Below are positions 26,745 through 34,870 of a stretch of DNA of 64,000 nt, in pieces. Each line of letters opens with the position of its first letter. Position 1 is the stretch's first letter. Position numbers and translations under genes: made by a program. This DNA is from Geothrix limicola (lineage in GTDB: Bacteria; Acidobacteriota; Holophagae; Holophagales; Holophagaceae), in NCBI RefSeq assembly GCF_030268085.1, contig NZ_BSDE01000001.1, forward strand, positions 1,054,001 through 1,118,000, read 5' to 3'. Under the pieces are notes generated by a model. It was not told the DNA's origin and ran no database searches. It saw only the letters and a list, made by a program, of their open reading frames with translations.

Positions 26745-28010
26745 GTGAAGTTGCTTCGTTTCCTAGCCCCGCTGTTCCTAAGCTCGGTCCAGCTGTTGGC
26801 TGTTCCCGCCTGGAGCCGCACAACCGGCGCCAGCTGCAACGCCTGCCACGCCACTCCCACCTGGCAGCTCACCTCCATGGGCATGGAGTTCCTCAAGAAC
26901 GGCCACCGGATGGAGGCCCTGAAGGTAGACCCCAAGGATCAGAAGCTCGACAACTACGTCAGCTTGGTCTGGAAGGGCCGCGCCTACGGCGACTCCCTCG
27001 ACACCAAGCGAACGGGCCTGGCCAACACCCAGAAGCCCGCCACCAACTTCGAGCAGCACAGCTTCTCCCTTTACACCGGTGGCGCCCTGTCCGAACGCTT
27101 CTCCTACTTCACCGAGCTCTACCTCAACGAGAACACGGGCAATACCTCCGGCGCCAACATCGTGCAGAGCGACGCCGGCCGCAAGAAGCTCGCGGAAGCC
27201 TTCATCCAGTACAACCAGCCCATCAGCCAGGACGTATTCCTCGCCGTGCGCGCGGGTGAAATCCTCCCCGGCATCCTGCATGTCTTCGGCGTGGGAGCCC
27301 GCAGCGCCGAACAGCGCGCCACCGTGCTGAACGATCAGCTGGCCGGCAGCACGAACACCTTCCGCCCCTTCAGCCGCCAGCAGGGCATGGACGCCACCCT
27401 GGTGGGCAAGCACTTCGAAGCCGCCTTCGGTGTGGTGGATGGGTCCAGCACATCCATCACCAATTCCATCGACGCCGACAACCACAAGGATTGGTACGGT
27501 TCCTTCCTCTACAGCCTCGACAGCCACCACTCTGCCGTGGGCCTCTACCATTACGATGGCCAGTTCTCCAACTACGCCACTCAGAACGATTTCAGCACCG
27601 CCCTCTCCTATGACAACAAGTTCAAGAAGGACGGAATCCTGGCCCGCTTCATCCGCGATAATTTCCGCATCGTGGGTGCCTACTTCATGGGCGAAGAAAC
27701 CATGAACCTCGGTGGCACCAAGACCAAGAACAAGGGCTACTACGGCCTCGTGGATTACAACTTCACCGACAGCTTCGGCATGTATGTCCGCATGGACAAC
27801 CTCGATCCCAACAAGGACCTGGCCAACAACGAAACCACCCAGGCCATGCTCGGCCTGAACGGCATGCTCTACCAGAGCGAAAAGAGCGGCGCCCGCTGGA
27901 ACTTTGAATACACCGAAAAGCAGTCCTACCTCGGCGGCACCATCGCTGCCGCTGGCACCACCAAGTTCAAGGACAAGCGTTACTTCTTCCAGGTCACCTG
28001 GGGCTTCTAG
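26745..28010 (+). CDS. Monoheme cytochrome c fused to outer-membrane beta-barrel (Cyc2-like)
   Basis: A 421-residue protein starting at GTG 26745 behind AGGAGG. A signal peptide (1 to about 22) is followed at once by TTGASCNACH, a single heme c site (Cys31, Cys34, His35), then LTSMGMEFLKNGHRM. The TG-x-SC-x2-CH motif plus a G-x2-F-x3-G segment about 20 residues on is the N-terminal pattern of Cyc2-type fused cytochrome-porins. The remaining ~360 residues show alternating aromatic/polar strands (HSFSLYTGGALSERFSYFTELYLN, WYGSFLYSLDSHHSAVGLYHYDG) and end in YFFQVTWGF, a beta-barrel C-terminal signature with final Phe. Predicted role: electron transfer across the outer membrane. His54, Met46, Met48 and Met56 are candidate distal heme ligands. 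It is followed by its own terminator. Confidence 0.8.
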   Translation: MKLLRFLAPLFLSSVQLLAVPAWSRTTGASCNACHATPTWQLTSMGMEFLKNGHRMEALKVDPKDQKLDNYVSLVWKGRAYGDSLDTKRTGLANTQKPATNFEQHSFSLYTGGALSERFSYFTELYLNENTGNTSGANIVQSDAGRKKLAEAFIQYNQPISQDVFLAVRAGEILPGILHVFGVGARSAEQRATVLNDQLAGSTNTFRPFSRQQGMDATLVGKHFEAAFGVVDGSSTSITNSIDADNHKDWYGSFLYSLDSHHSAVGLYHYDGQFSNYATQNDFSTALSYDNKFKKDGILARFIRDNFRIVGAYFMGEETMNLGGTKTKNKGYYGLVDYNFTDSFGMYVRMDNLDPNKDLANNETTQAMLGLNGMLYQSEKSGARWNFEYTEKQSYLGGTIAAAGTTKFKDKRYFFQVTWGF

Positions 28011-28032
28011 CTTCCACTGGAAGGTTGGGGGG

Positions 28033-28064
28033 AACGGCGCGGCAATCGCTGTCGCGCCGTTTTT
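28033..28064 (+). terminator. Intrinsic terminator after the cytochrome-barrel gene
   Basis: The stem pairs 28033-28043 with 28051-28061 (one G-U pair) around a 7-nt loop and runs into T5 (28060-28064). It separates the cytochrome-barrel transcript from the membrane protein/ferredoxin pair. Confidence 0.88.
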
Positions 28065-28197
28065 GCAAACCGCCGACGGGGCAGTCCATGGCCCCCGCCT
28101 GATTCAACGGATGAAAGGCGTCATTCCTTTCTTTTGCTCCACATCCCGTGAGCGTAGACCCCCTGTGAGAACGGCCGACTTCCGCAAAGGATGAATC

Positions 28198-28830
28198 ATG
28201 AATGAACATGAAATCGCCAAGGGCCTGGAGGTATGGATTCTCCAGAACCTGCTGAACGCTTCGATCCTGATGGGGATCATGGTTTCCGGGTTATTGCTCG
28301 CCCAAGGCTACTACCGCGAACTCAACCGGCACCTGAACCTTCGCGTGTCCCGGGAACTCTGGAACCTGTTCACGGTGATCCTGGCCGATGTGTTGCTGGT
28401 TGGAATGTTCCTCGTGGGCTACGTCGTCCTCAACCCGGACATCATGGCCGACATCAAGATGGCCGTCCCCTTCTACCCCGTCGCCAGCCTGCTCTTCGCG
28501 GCGGCCTTGATTCTGCGCCTGTTCAAGGGCGGCCATGAGGCGGGTACATCCAGCTTCAACTGGGCGCTGCGACTCAGCCTCGCCGCCAATGCCATAAACA
28601 TGGTGGGATTCACCTTCGTGGCCGAGGCCGCCAGCGACGAGTATCTGGCCCGCCACGCCAGCCCCTTCTGGACCTACCTCAAGACCCACTTGCGTTCCAA
28701 CGCGGATCCCATCGGCCTCGAGGTCGCCCAAGCCACCTTCTTCATTTGCTTCCCCATCCTCCTCCTGCTTTGCGCCTGGGCGGTCAAGTCGGCCATGGTG
28801 AAGATGAAACAGCCACGCGCCAAGGAGTGA
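28198..28830 (+). CDS. Five-helix inner-membrane protein, unknown, paired with ferredoxin
   Basis: A 210-residue protein with hydrophobic segments at about 14-36, 57-80, 88-109, 120-143 and 178-201. His residues near membrane faces (His45, His112, His154, His165) could bind heme b, but no diagnostic pair is clear. A soluble loop of about 30 residues (AASDEYLARHASPFWTYLKTHLRSNADP) lies between helices 4 and 5. I know no family for it. The ferredoxin gene starts 3 nt after its stop, so the two proteins probably act together, for example as a quinone-facing membrane anchor for an electron carrier. Confidence 0.75.
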   Translation: MNEHEIAKGLEVWILQNLLNASILMGIMVSGLLLAQGYYRELNRHLNLRVSRELWNLFTVILADVLLVGMFLVGYVVLNPDIMADIKMAVPFYPVASLLFAAALILRLFKGGHEAGTSSFNWALRLSLAANAINMVGFTFVAEAASDEYLARHASPFWTYLKTHLRSNADPIGLEVAQATFFICFPILLLLCAWAVKSAMVKMKQPRAKE

Positions 28831-28833
28831 TCC

Positions 28834-29067
28834 ATGACCTGGGTATGGACCCTCCAAGAGGGTGATTGCACCGGCTGTGGCATCTGCGCGGATCTTTGCC
28901 CCCACGAGGCCATCCACATGCCGCCCGAGGAAGCCTACCCCTCGGGGATCGTGGACCTCTGCACCGGATGCATGATCTGCGTGAAGGAGTGCCCCTTTGA
29001 TGCGATCACCGTCTGGCAGAGGGCCTCAGGAGCGGAAACGAGGGTTCTAGCCGCTACGGCCAGGTAA
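28834..29067 (+). CDS. 2x[4Fe-4S] ferredoxin
   Basis: A 77-residue bacterial-type ferredoxin with both cluster motifs intact: CTGCGICADLCP and CTGCMICVKECP. The N-terminus (MTWVWTLQEGD) and the C-terminal 15-residue tail are not typical of soluble clostridial ferredoxins and may be for docking. There is no signal peptide, so it is cytoplasmic. An AAGGAG site overlaps the end of the upstream membrane-protein gene 3 nt away, so translation is coupled. Confidence 0.92.
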   Translation: MTWVWTLQEGDCTGCGICADLCPHEAIHMPPEEAYPSGIVDLCTGCMICVKECPFDAITVWQRASGAETRVLAATAR

Positions 29068-29166
29068 CGTCCGGCAAGTTCCTTGGGTCGCAGGCAGAAC
29101 GAGCTCCAAGCCCGCCCTGCCTCACCACAGAGACAAACGGATCGTTTCGTCCGATCATGAACCGTG

Positions 29167-30135
29167 ATGAGCGAAGCCGCACCCGACCCGAATCCCACTC
29201 CCATGCCCGAGATTCCACCTTCGCAGGAGGCTGAGGGATCGAGCCCTGCGGATGGACATGCGTTCCGTCACTTCAAAGAACTCCTGGACATGATCAAGTT
29301 CGAACACACGGTGTTCGCACTGCCCTTCGCCCTGCTTGGCGCCCTGGGCGCGGCCCAGGGGCTTCCGCCGCTGCGCACGGCCTTGTGGATCCTGGCGGCC
29401 ATGGTGGGGGCCCGCACGGCGGCCATGACCTTCAACCGGCTGGTGGATGTGGATGTGGATGCGGAGAATCCCCGCACGGCCTCCCGCGCCCTGCCGGCGG
29501 GCCGCGTGTCCCAGGCGGGCGCCGTGGCGCTCATGGGCGCGGGCATCGTCCTGTTCGGCCTGGCCGCCGGAGCTCTGGGGCCTCTCACCTGGGCCCTGTC
29601 GCCCCTGGCGCTCGTCATCATCCTCGGTTATTCGCTCTGCAAGCGCTTCACGGCCTGGGCTCACGTGGTGCTGGGCCTCTCCCTTTCCGGCGCGCCCCTC
29701 GGCGCCTGGATCGCCGTGGCGGGCCGCATCGAGGCGCCGGCCCTCTGGCTCTCGGGCGGCGTGCTGGCCTGGACGGCGGGCTTCGATATCCTCTACGCCC
29801 TTCAGGACGAGGCCTTCGACCGCGCCATGGGGCTGCACTCCATCCCCTCGAAGCTCGGCACCCACGGTGCCTTGCTGCTCTCCCGCAGCCTGCACGTCCT
29901 CGCGCTCATCTGCTGGGGGATGTTCAACCACCTGATGGGCGGCCACCTCTGGGCCTGGGCGGGATGGGCGGCGGTCGCGGCCATGCTCGCCCGGGAGCAG
30001 TGGCTGGTCCGGGGCGGAAATCTGTCGCGGATCGACCAGGCTTTCTTCACCTTGAACAGCCTAATCGGCCTCGTTTTTTTCGCGGGCCACGCCCTGGAAT
30101 ACTGGCTGTCGAAGTCGCTGCTGGCGCCCCTCTAG
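29167..30135 (+). CDS. mqnP: UbiA-family prenyltransferase, MqnP-like (menaquinone, futalosine route)
   Basis: A 322-residue membrane protein with about eight to nine helices. The first Asp-rich motif is FNRLVDVDVDAENPRT and the second is DILYALQDEAFDRAMG, followed by GLHSIPSKLG. The ARTAAMTFNRLVD, NPRTASRALPAGR wording matches the UbiA-like transferases linked to the futalosine menaquinone pathway better than 4-hydroxybenzoate or protoheme transferases. It would attach a polyprenyl chain to the aromatic quinone precursor. The start at ATG 29167 has no strong ribosome site; a GTG lies one codon earlier. It is probably expressed separately from the ferredoxin, 99 nt upstream. Confidence 0.82.
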   Translation: MSEAAPDPNPTPMPEIPPSQEAEGSSPADGHAFRHFKELLDMIKFEHTVFALPFALLGALGAAQGLPPLRTALWILAAMVGARTAAMTFNRLVDVDVDAENPRTASRALPAGRVSQAGAVALMGAGIVLFGLAAGALGPLTWALSPLALVIILGYSLCKRFTAWAHVVLGLSLSGAPLGAWIAVAGRIEAPALWLSGGVLAWTAGFDILYALQDEAFDRAMGLHSIPSKLGTHGALLLSRSLHVLALICWGMFNHLMGGHLWAWAGWAAVAAMLAREQWLVRGGNLSRIDQAFFTLNSLIGLVFFAGHALEYWLSKSLLAPL

Positions 30136-30195
30136 TCCGTAAGTCGTAATAGGGCGACTCGCTTACATGGGCACTCCCAGGTATGCTGGAAGGCC

Positions 30196-31185
30196 ATGTC
30201 CACCCCACTGCCCGAACGCCGCCGCGCTTTGCGATCCAGCCGCCCCGATTCTGGGCGATGGCTCACGGTGATGGTCGTCTTCAGCCACCGCACCTTCCGC
30301 TGGTCGCTCACCCGGAGGCTGATGCTCTGGGTGCTGGGGGGCGTCGTGGGCTTCTGGGCCCTCGCGATGATCGGCTCGGGCTACGGCATGTGGGCGACGA
30401 AGAAGATCATGAGCTTCGGTCGCCTCCAGAAGGAAACACAGGAACAGCAGGAGCAACTGCGCACCTCCCTCGATCAGGCCCAGGCCCTGGAGACGGAAGT
30501 CGCCACCCTGCGCAAGCAGCACACGGAACTCCTGAAGCTGCTGGACCCGAAGGCCCAGACGGGCAATCCCCTGCCCACGCCGCCGGATCAGTCGAGCCTC
30601 ACGCCCCTTCCCTCGGGCACGCCGCTGCCTCCGGGCACCCAGGAGCGCCTGTCGCGCCTCCACCAGGATCTGGACTACACCGCTAAGCAGGCCGCCGTGG
30701 TGCGTGCGCGCATGGAACCCGTGATCCGGGCCTGGAGCCACACGCCATCCATCCCGCCCACCGCCGGCTACCTCAGCTCGGGCTTCGGCGTGCGGGTGAG
30801 CCCCTTCTCCCGCTCCAACGAGACCGGGGATGGCCTGCTCGGATACCACTCGGGACTCGACATCAGCAACGTGCTGGACACGCCCATCCAGGCCACCGCC
30901 GACGGTGAAGTGGTGGAAGCGGGTTGGATGGACCGCTACGGCTGGGGTGTGCGCGTGCGCCACACCGAAGATCAGGAAACCCTCTACGGCCACTTGAACC
31001 GCCTGGACGTGAAAGTCGGGCAGAAGGTGTCGCGGGGGGATATTCTGGGGAGCATGGGACGCTCAGGAAACGCCACGGGTGTCCACCTCCACTACGAGGT
31101 CCGCCGGAACGGGAAGCCCGTGAATCCCCAGCCCTACCTCCGGCTCCAGCGCCAGTGGCTTAGCGCCCTCGGCAGGCAATCCTGA
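30196..31185 (+). CDS. M23 (LytM) metallopeptidase, membrane-anchored
   Basis: A 329-residue protein with a basic N-terminus, one membrane segment (about 40-62), a coiled coil (about 72-115), a Pro-rich linker, then the M23 domain (about 190-315). Zinc ligands appear in YHSGLDI (His, Asp) and GVHLHYEV (HxH). It would cut or regulate cutting of peptidoglycan cross-links in the periplasm. It lies 27 nt ahead of a bactofilin; M23-bactofilin gene pairs are known in several phyla and shape the cell wall locally. Confidence 0.92.
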   Translation: MSTPLPERRRALRSSRPDSGRWLTVMVVFSHRTFRWSLTRRLMLWVLGGVVGFWALAMIGSGYGMWATKKIMSFGRLQKETQEQQEQLRTSLDQAQALETEVATLRKQHTELLKLLDPKAQTGNPLPTPPDQSSLTPLPSGTPLPPGTQERLSRLHQDLDYTAKQAAVVRARMEPVIRAWSHTPSIPPTAGYLSSGFGVRVSPFSRSNETGDGLLGYHSGLDISNVLDTPIQATADGEVVEAGWMDRYGWGVRVRHTEDQETLYGHLNRLDVKVGQKVSRGDILGSMGRSGNATGVHLHYEVRRNGKPVNPQPYLRLQRQWLSALGRQS

Positions 31186-31212
31186 CTCAAGGCCTGACTC
31201 TAGGAGTGACCC

Positions 31213-31677
31213 ATGGCCGTCTTCCGCAGCGCCAAAACCAAGCCTGAATCCGCCCCGGCCATCCATTCGCTGCTTGGGAAGGACGTGGTGTTCAAGGGCG
31301 AAGTCCACACGAATTCGCATAGCTTCCGCGTCGAAGGCGTGGTCGAGGGCACCATCCACTCTACGGGCGAGGTCTCCATCGCGCCCGGCGGCCTGGTGAA
31401 GGGAAACATCTTCGCCAAGCACCTGGTCGTCACCGGCCGGGCCGAAGGCATCATGAAGATCACCGACTGCCTGGAGATCCATGGCACCGGCTACGTCGAA
31501 GGCGATGTGGAAGTCGGTTCACTCGTGGTCGACGAAGGCGGAACCCTGCAGGGCGTCTGCGTCCGCAAGGACCAGGCCGCCGCCACCCAGGAGGCCAGCA
31601 GCGTGGCCAAGGGCGGTTCCCTGCCTTCGCCCAAGCACCTCGACATCGATCCCAAGAAGGTCGACCTCAAGCGCTGA
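31213..31677 (+). CDS. Bactofilin
   Basis: A 154-residue polymer-forming cytoskeletal protein. The core (about 20-115) is a right-handed beta-helix with short turns: GKDVVFKGEVHTNSHSFRVEGVVEGTIHS, GLVKGNIFAKHLVVTGRAEGIMK, TGYVEGDVEVGSLVVDEGGTL. The flanks are basic and disordered, as usual. It is expected to polymerise without nucleotide at the membrane and to position the M23 peptidase encoded upstream. It ends 9 nt from the convergent ruvB. Confidence 0.93.
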   Translation: MAVFRSAKTKPESAPAIHSLLGKDVVFKGEVHTNSHSFRVEGVVEGTIHSTGEVSIAPGGLVKGNIFAKHLVVTGRAEGIMKITDCLEIHGTGYVEGDVEVGSLVVDEGGTLQGVCVRKDQAAATQEASSVAKGGSLPSPKHLDIDPKKVDLKR

Positions 31678-31686
31678 GACCGGCCC

Positions 31687-32700
31687 CTAGCGGAACAGCG
31701 GTCCTGGGTCCGACTTCACACCCAGGTAGGCGTAGGCAGCATCGGTGGCCTTGCGGCCCTGGGGCGTGCGATCGAGGAAGCCCACCTGCATCAGGTAGGG
31801 CTCGACGAGATCTTCCAGCGCCCCCTCGTCCTCGCCCAGCGCCGCGGCCAAGGTGCGCAGACCCACGGGCCCGCCGCGGTGCTTGTGGCAGATGGCCTGC
31901 AGGTACTCGCGATCCAGCGCGTCCAGCCCCAGGTCATCCACCTCGTGCAGCTTCAGGCAGGCTTCCGCAGAGGCCTCGGTGATGGTGCCGTCGCCCTTCA
32001 CCTCCGCGTAATCGCGGCAGCGGCGCAGCAGGCGGTTGCAGATGCGCGGGGTCCCGCGGCTGCGCCGCGCGATGGCTTCCGAACCTTCCTTGGCGAGGTG
32101 GATGCCGAGCAGGTCCGCCGAGCGGTTCGCGATGATGGCCAGTTCGGCACGGGTGTAGAACTCCAGGCGATGCACCATGCCGAAGCGGTCGTGCAGCGGT
32201 TTCGAGATCAGGCCGGCCCGCGTCGTGGCACCCACCAGGGTGAAGGGCCGCAGGTCCACCTTCAGCGTCTGGGCGCTGGGCCCCTGGCCGATGAGGATGT
32301 CCAGCTTCCGGTCCTCCATGGCCGCGTAGAGCAGTTCTTCAATGGGCGCCGACAGGCGGTGGATCTCGTCGATGAAGAGGAATTCACCCGCCTCCAGGTT
32401 GGTCAGGATGGCCGCCAGATCGCCCTTCTTCTCCAGGGCCGGGGCCTGGATCACCTTGCAGGGGGCGCCCATTTCGTTGGCCAGCACGTGGGCCAGAGTC
32501 GTCTTGCCCAGGCCCGGAGGGCCGAAGAGCAGCACATGATCCATGACCTCGCCGCGACGGGTGGCGGCCTGCAGGGCGATATCTAACCGCGCCTTCACCT
32601 TCTCCTGGCCGATATATTCCACGAGCCTCTGCGGCCGCAGGGAGTATTCGACCGGGTCCTCCGCGCCATCACTGGGATCGAGATCAGGGTGTCGATGCAT
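31687..32700 (-). CDS. ruvB: Holliday junction helicase RuvB
   Basis: A 337-residue AAA+ motor of Holliday-junction branch migration. Walker A is GPPGLGKTT, Walker B FLFIDEIHRL, sensor 1 VGATTRAGLISKPLHDRFG, and the winged helix at the end includes CHKHRGGPVGLRTLAAALGED and LMQVGFLDRTPQGRKAT. The start at 32700 (MHRHPDLD) has AGGAG 4 nt before it. It is divergent from the FHA histidine kinase. ruvA and ruvC are not in the window. Confidence 0.97.
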   Translation of the reverse strand: MHRHPDLDPSDGAEDPVEYSLRPQRLVEYIGQEKVKARLDIALQAATRRGEVMDHVLLFGPPGLGKTTLAHVLANEMGAPCKVIQAPALEKKGDLAAILTNLEAGEFLFIDEIHRLSAPIEELLYAAMEDRKLDILIGQGPSAQTLKVDLRPFTLVGATTRAGLISKPLHDRFGMVHRLEFYTRAELAIIANRSADLLGIHLAKEGSEAIARRSRGTPRICNRLLRRCRDYAEVKGDGTITEASAEACLKLHEVDDLGLDALDREYLQAICHKHRGGPVGLRTLAAALGEDEGALEDLVEPYLMQVGFLDRTPQGRKATDAAYAYLGVKSDPGPLFR

Positions 32701-32809
32701 GACTCCTATTCCCTCACGGGACTTCCACTTGTGTCCAGCCGATGGCCGGATAATCTTGGTCTCACGCAGTTCAACCCCGCCTTCCACCCCTCCACGCCCG
32801 GGAGATGTC

Positions 32810-34336
32810 GTGGCCCAGCGCTACCAGCTCCTGATCCGAGACCGACACGGGTTCGAGCGCAGCGTACCGCTCACGCGTTCGGTCACCCTGGGACGGCAGA
32901 GCCTCTGCGACGTGGTGCTGTCCGACAGCATGATCAGCCGCACCCACCTGCGGCTGGAGCTCCGCGACGACATCTGGTGGGCCGAGGACCTGCAGACCAC
33001 CCACGGCAGCTTCTACAAGGATCAGCAGCTCGGACGGGTGGCCTGGGAGGCCGGCACGCCCCTGCGCCTGGCGGACGGCGCCTACACGCTCACCCTCGTA
33101 AGCCAGGACCAGAGCAGTTCGGAGCTGCACCTGCAGGCCATCCTCGAAACCGCCCAGCTGCTGGCCGAGGAAGTCGACCTCGAAGACCTGCTTGAGCAGT
33201 CCCTCGACAAGCTGCTCTCCATCTCGGGCACCGACCGCGGCTTCCTCATGCTGCTGGAGGACGGCGAGCTCATGACGCGCGTGCAGCGCAACCTGGGCAA
33301 GGAACTCGAAGGCAGCATCCAGGTGTCCCTTTCCAGCGTCCACAAGGTCTTCGAAACAGGGGATCCCATCTGGATCCTCAACGTCGCCGACGAACACCAT
33401 CTCATGAACCACCTGTCCATCCAGCGCCTCGAACTGAAGACAATCCTCTGCCTTCCGCTGCTGCTGCAGGGCCGGCGGCTGGGCGTGGTCTACCTCGACA
33501 GCCGACGCCCCATCACCGAGCCCCCCGACCGTGAAACCTTCGAGGCCATCGTCGCCCTCTGCGCCATCGCCATCGAGCGCACCCGGCTCTCCGAAGAGAA
33601 CCTGCGCAGCCACGTGCTTGCCACCGTCGGTCAGGTGGCCAGCTCCATCGTCCACGACTTCAAGAACGGCCTCTTCGTCCTCCGCGGCCACGCGGACCTG
33701 CTGGAACTTTCCACCGAGGACCACAAGATCCGGCATCACTGCAAGAAGATCCTGGAATGCGTGGACCGCCTCACCCACCTGAGCCAGGACGTCCTCGATT
33801 TCGCAAAGGTGCGCGAGCCCAACCGCGAAACCGTGGATTTGAAATCCTTCCTCGATGCCATCCTCGAGCCAATGGTTCCGCGCGCCGCAGAACTGGGCGT
33901 CCAGCTCCGGGCCGAAGGCCATCCCTGCCTGGTGAAACTCGACCCGGGACGTTTTACGCGCGTCATGGAAAACATCATGGCCAACGCCCTCGATGCCACC
34001 ACGGACATGAGTGGGGAGGTGCTCATCTCCTGGTCCCAGGTGACCGGGGGCGTCCAGATCCGGGTCCGGGACCGGGGCCGCGGCATTCCGCGCAAAGTCA
34101 TCAAGCGGATCTTCGAGCCCTTCTTCAGCTATGGGAAGAAGAAGGGGACGGGGCTGGGCATGGCCACCGTGAAGAAGATCGTCGAGGAGCACGGCGGCAC
34201 CCTGGAATTCATCAGCGAGGAAGGCTCGGGCACGGAGGTCATCATCACCCTGCCCGAACACCCCATCACGGGCACCTTCAAGGTCTGCGATGAATCCACC
34301 GGGAATCACCGGGTGCTGGGTTCGGAGGGCGCATGA
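32810..34336 (+). CDS. FHA-GAF sensor histidine kinase
   Basis: A 508-residue soluble kinase starting at GTG 32810 behind GGAG. The FHA domain covers about 1-98 (LGRQSLCDVVLSDSMISRTHLRLEL). A GAF domain follows at about 110-260 (LLSISGTDRGFLMLLEDG, LKTILCLPLLLQGRRLGVVYLDS). The H-box is VASSIVHDFKNGL with phospho-His at 282, and the ATPase domain has NIMANALDAT, DRGRGIP and KGTGLGMATV. HDFKN-type boxes belong to the family without a conserved partner domain; no response regulator is adjacent. The gene overlaps ispF by 4 nt (ATGA), a curious coupling of signalling to isoprenoid synthesis. Confidence 0.92.
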   Translation: MAQRYQLLIRDRHGFERSVPLTRSVTLGRQSLCDVVLSDSMISRTHLRLELRDDIWWAEDLQTTHGSFYKDQQLGRVAWEAGTPLRLADGAYTLTLVSQDQSSSELHLQAILETAQLLAEEVDLEDLLEQSLDKLLSISGTDRGFLMLLEDGELMTRVQRNLGKELEGSIQVSLSSVHKVFETGDPIWILNVADEHHLMNHLSIQRLELKTILCLPLLLQGRRLGVVYLDSRRPITEPPDRETFEAIVALCAIAIERTRLSEENLRSHVLATVGQVASSIVHDFKNGLFVLRGHADLLELSTEDHKIRHHCKKILECVDRLTHLSQDVLDFAKVREPNRETVDLKSFLDAILEPMVPRAAELGVQLRAEGHPCLVKLDPGRFTRVMENIMANALDATTDMSGEVLISWSQVTGGVQIRVRDRGRGIPRKVIKRIFEPFFSYGKKKGTGLGMATVKKIVEEHGGTLEFISEEGSGTEVIITLPEHPITGTFKVCDESTGNHRVLGSEGA

Positions 34337-34824
34337 CGGGGATCCGCGTTGGACAAGGCTTCGACGTCCATCGGTTCACGAGCCCCGAGGAACACCGGCC
34401 CCTCCTGCTCATGGGCTGCGAGATCCCCCACGACCGCGGCCTCGTCGGACACAGCGATGCCGACGTCATGCTGCACGCCCTCATGGACGCCCTCCTGGGC
34501 GCCGCGGGGCTCGGCGACATCGGCCAGCACTTTCCCGACACCGATCCGGCCTTCAAGGGTGCGGACTCGGCCCAGCTGCTGCAGCGGGTCATGGGCGATC
34601 TGGCGGAGCGGGGCTGGCAGGTGGTGAATGCGGATGTGTGCCTGATCGGGGAGCGCCCCAAAATCGGCCCCCATCGCCAGCGGATGCGGGACCGCGTGGC
34701 TCCGATCCTGGGCGTCCCTTCCGAATCGCTGAACGTGAAGGCCACCACCACGGAGAAGCTGGGCTTCACCGGGCGCGGCGAGGGCCTTGCCGCCCAGGCG
34801 GTCGTCCTGATTCAGCGTGGCTGA
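34333..34824 (+). CDS. ispF: 2-C-methyl-D-erythritol 2,4-cyclodiphosphate synthase
   Basis: A 163-residue enzyme of the MEP isoprenoid pathway that forms the cyclodiphosphate with release of CMP. Metal ligands are in GFDVHRF (Asp, His) and the SDADVMLHALMDALLGAAGLGDIG signature, and the nucleotide site includes ATTTEKLGFTGRGEG. Length is normal. The start overlaps the histidine-kinase stop. ispD, usually its partner, is not in the window. Confidence 0.96.
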   Translation: MTGIRVGQGFDVHRFTSPEEHRPLLLMGCEIPHDRGLVGHSDADVMLHALMDALLGAAGLGDIGQHFPDTDPAFKGADSAQLLQRVMGDLAERGWQVVNADVCLIGERPKIGPHRQRMRDRVAPILGVPSESLNVKATTTEKLGFTGRGEGLAAQAVVLIQRG

Positions 34825-34870
34825 GACCTCTGCGCCATTCATCGCATATGATGGAAGGTTCGGAGGGTTC

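Noticed and set aside
29075-29160. Fragment resembling a ccacagagaca-type dispersed repeat upstream of the prenyltransferase
   Set aside because: Only one short unit is visible, without tandem copies, so a repeat cannot be supported.
29157-29172. 14-nt string atgaaccgtgatga shared with the inverted repeat near 15060
   Set aside because: A 14-nt match is expected several times by chance in 64 kb, so this alone does not show a repeat family.
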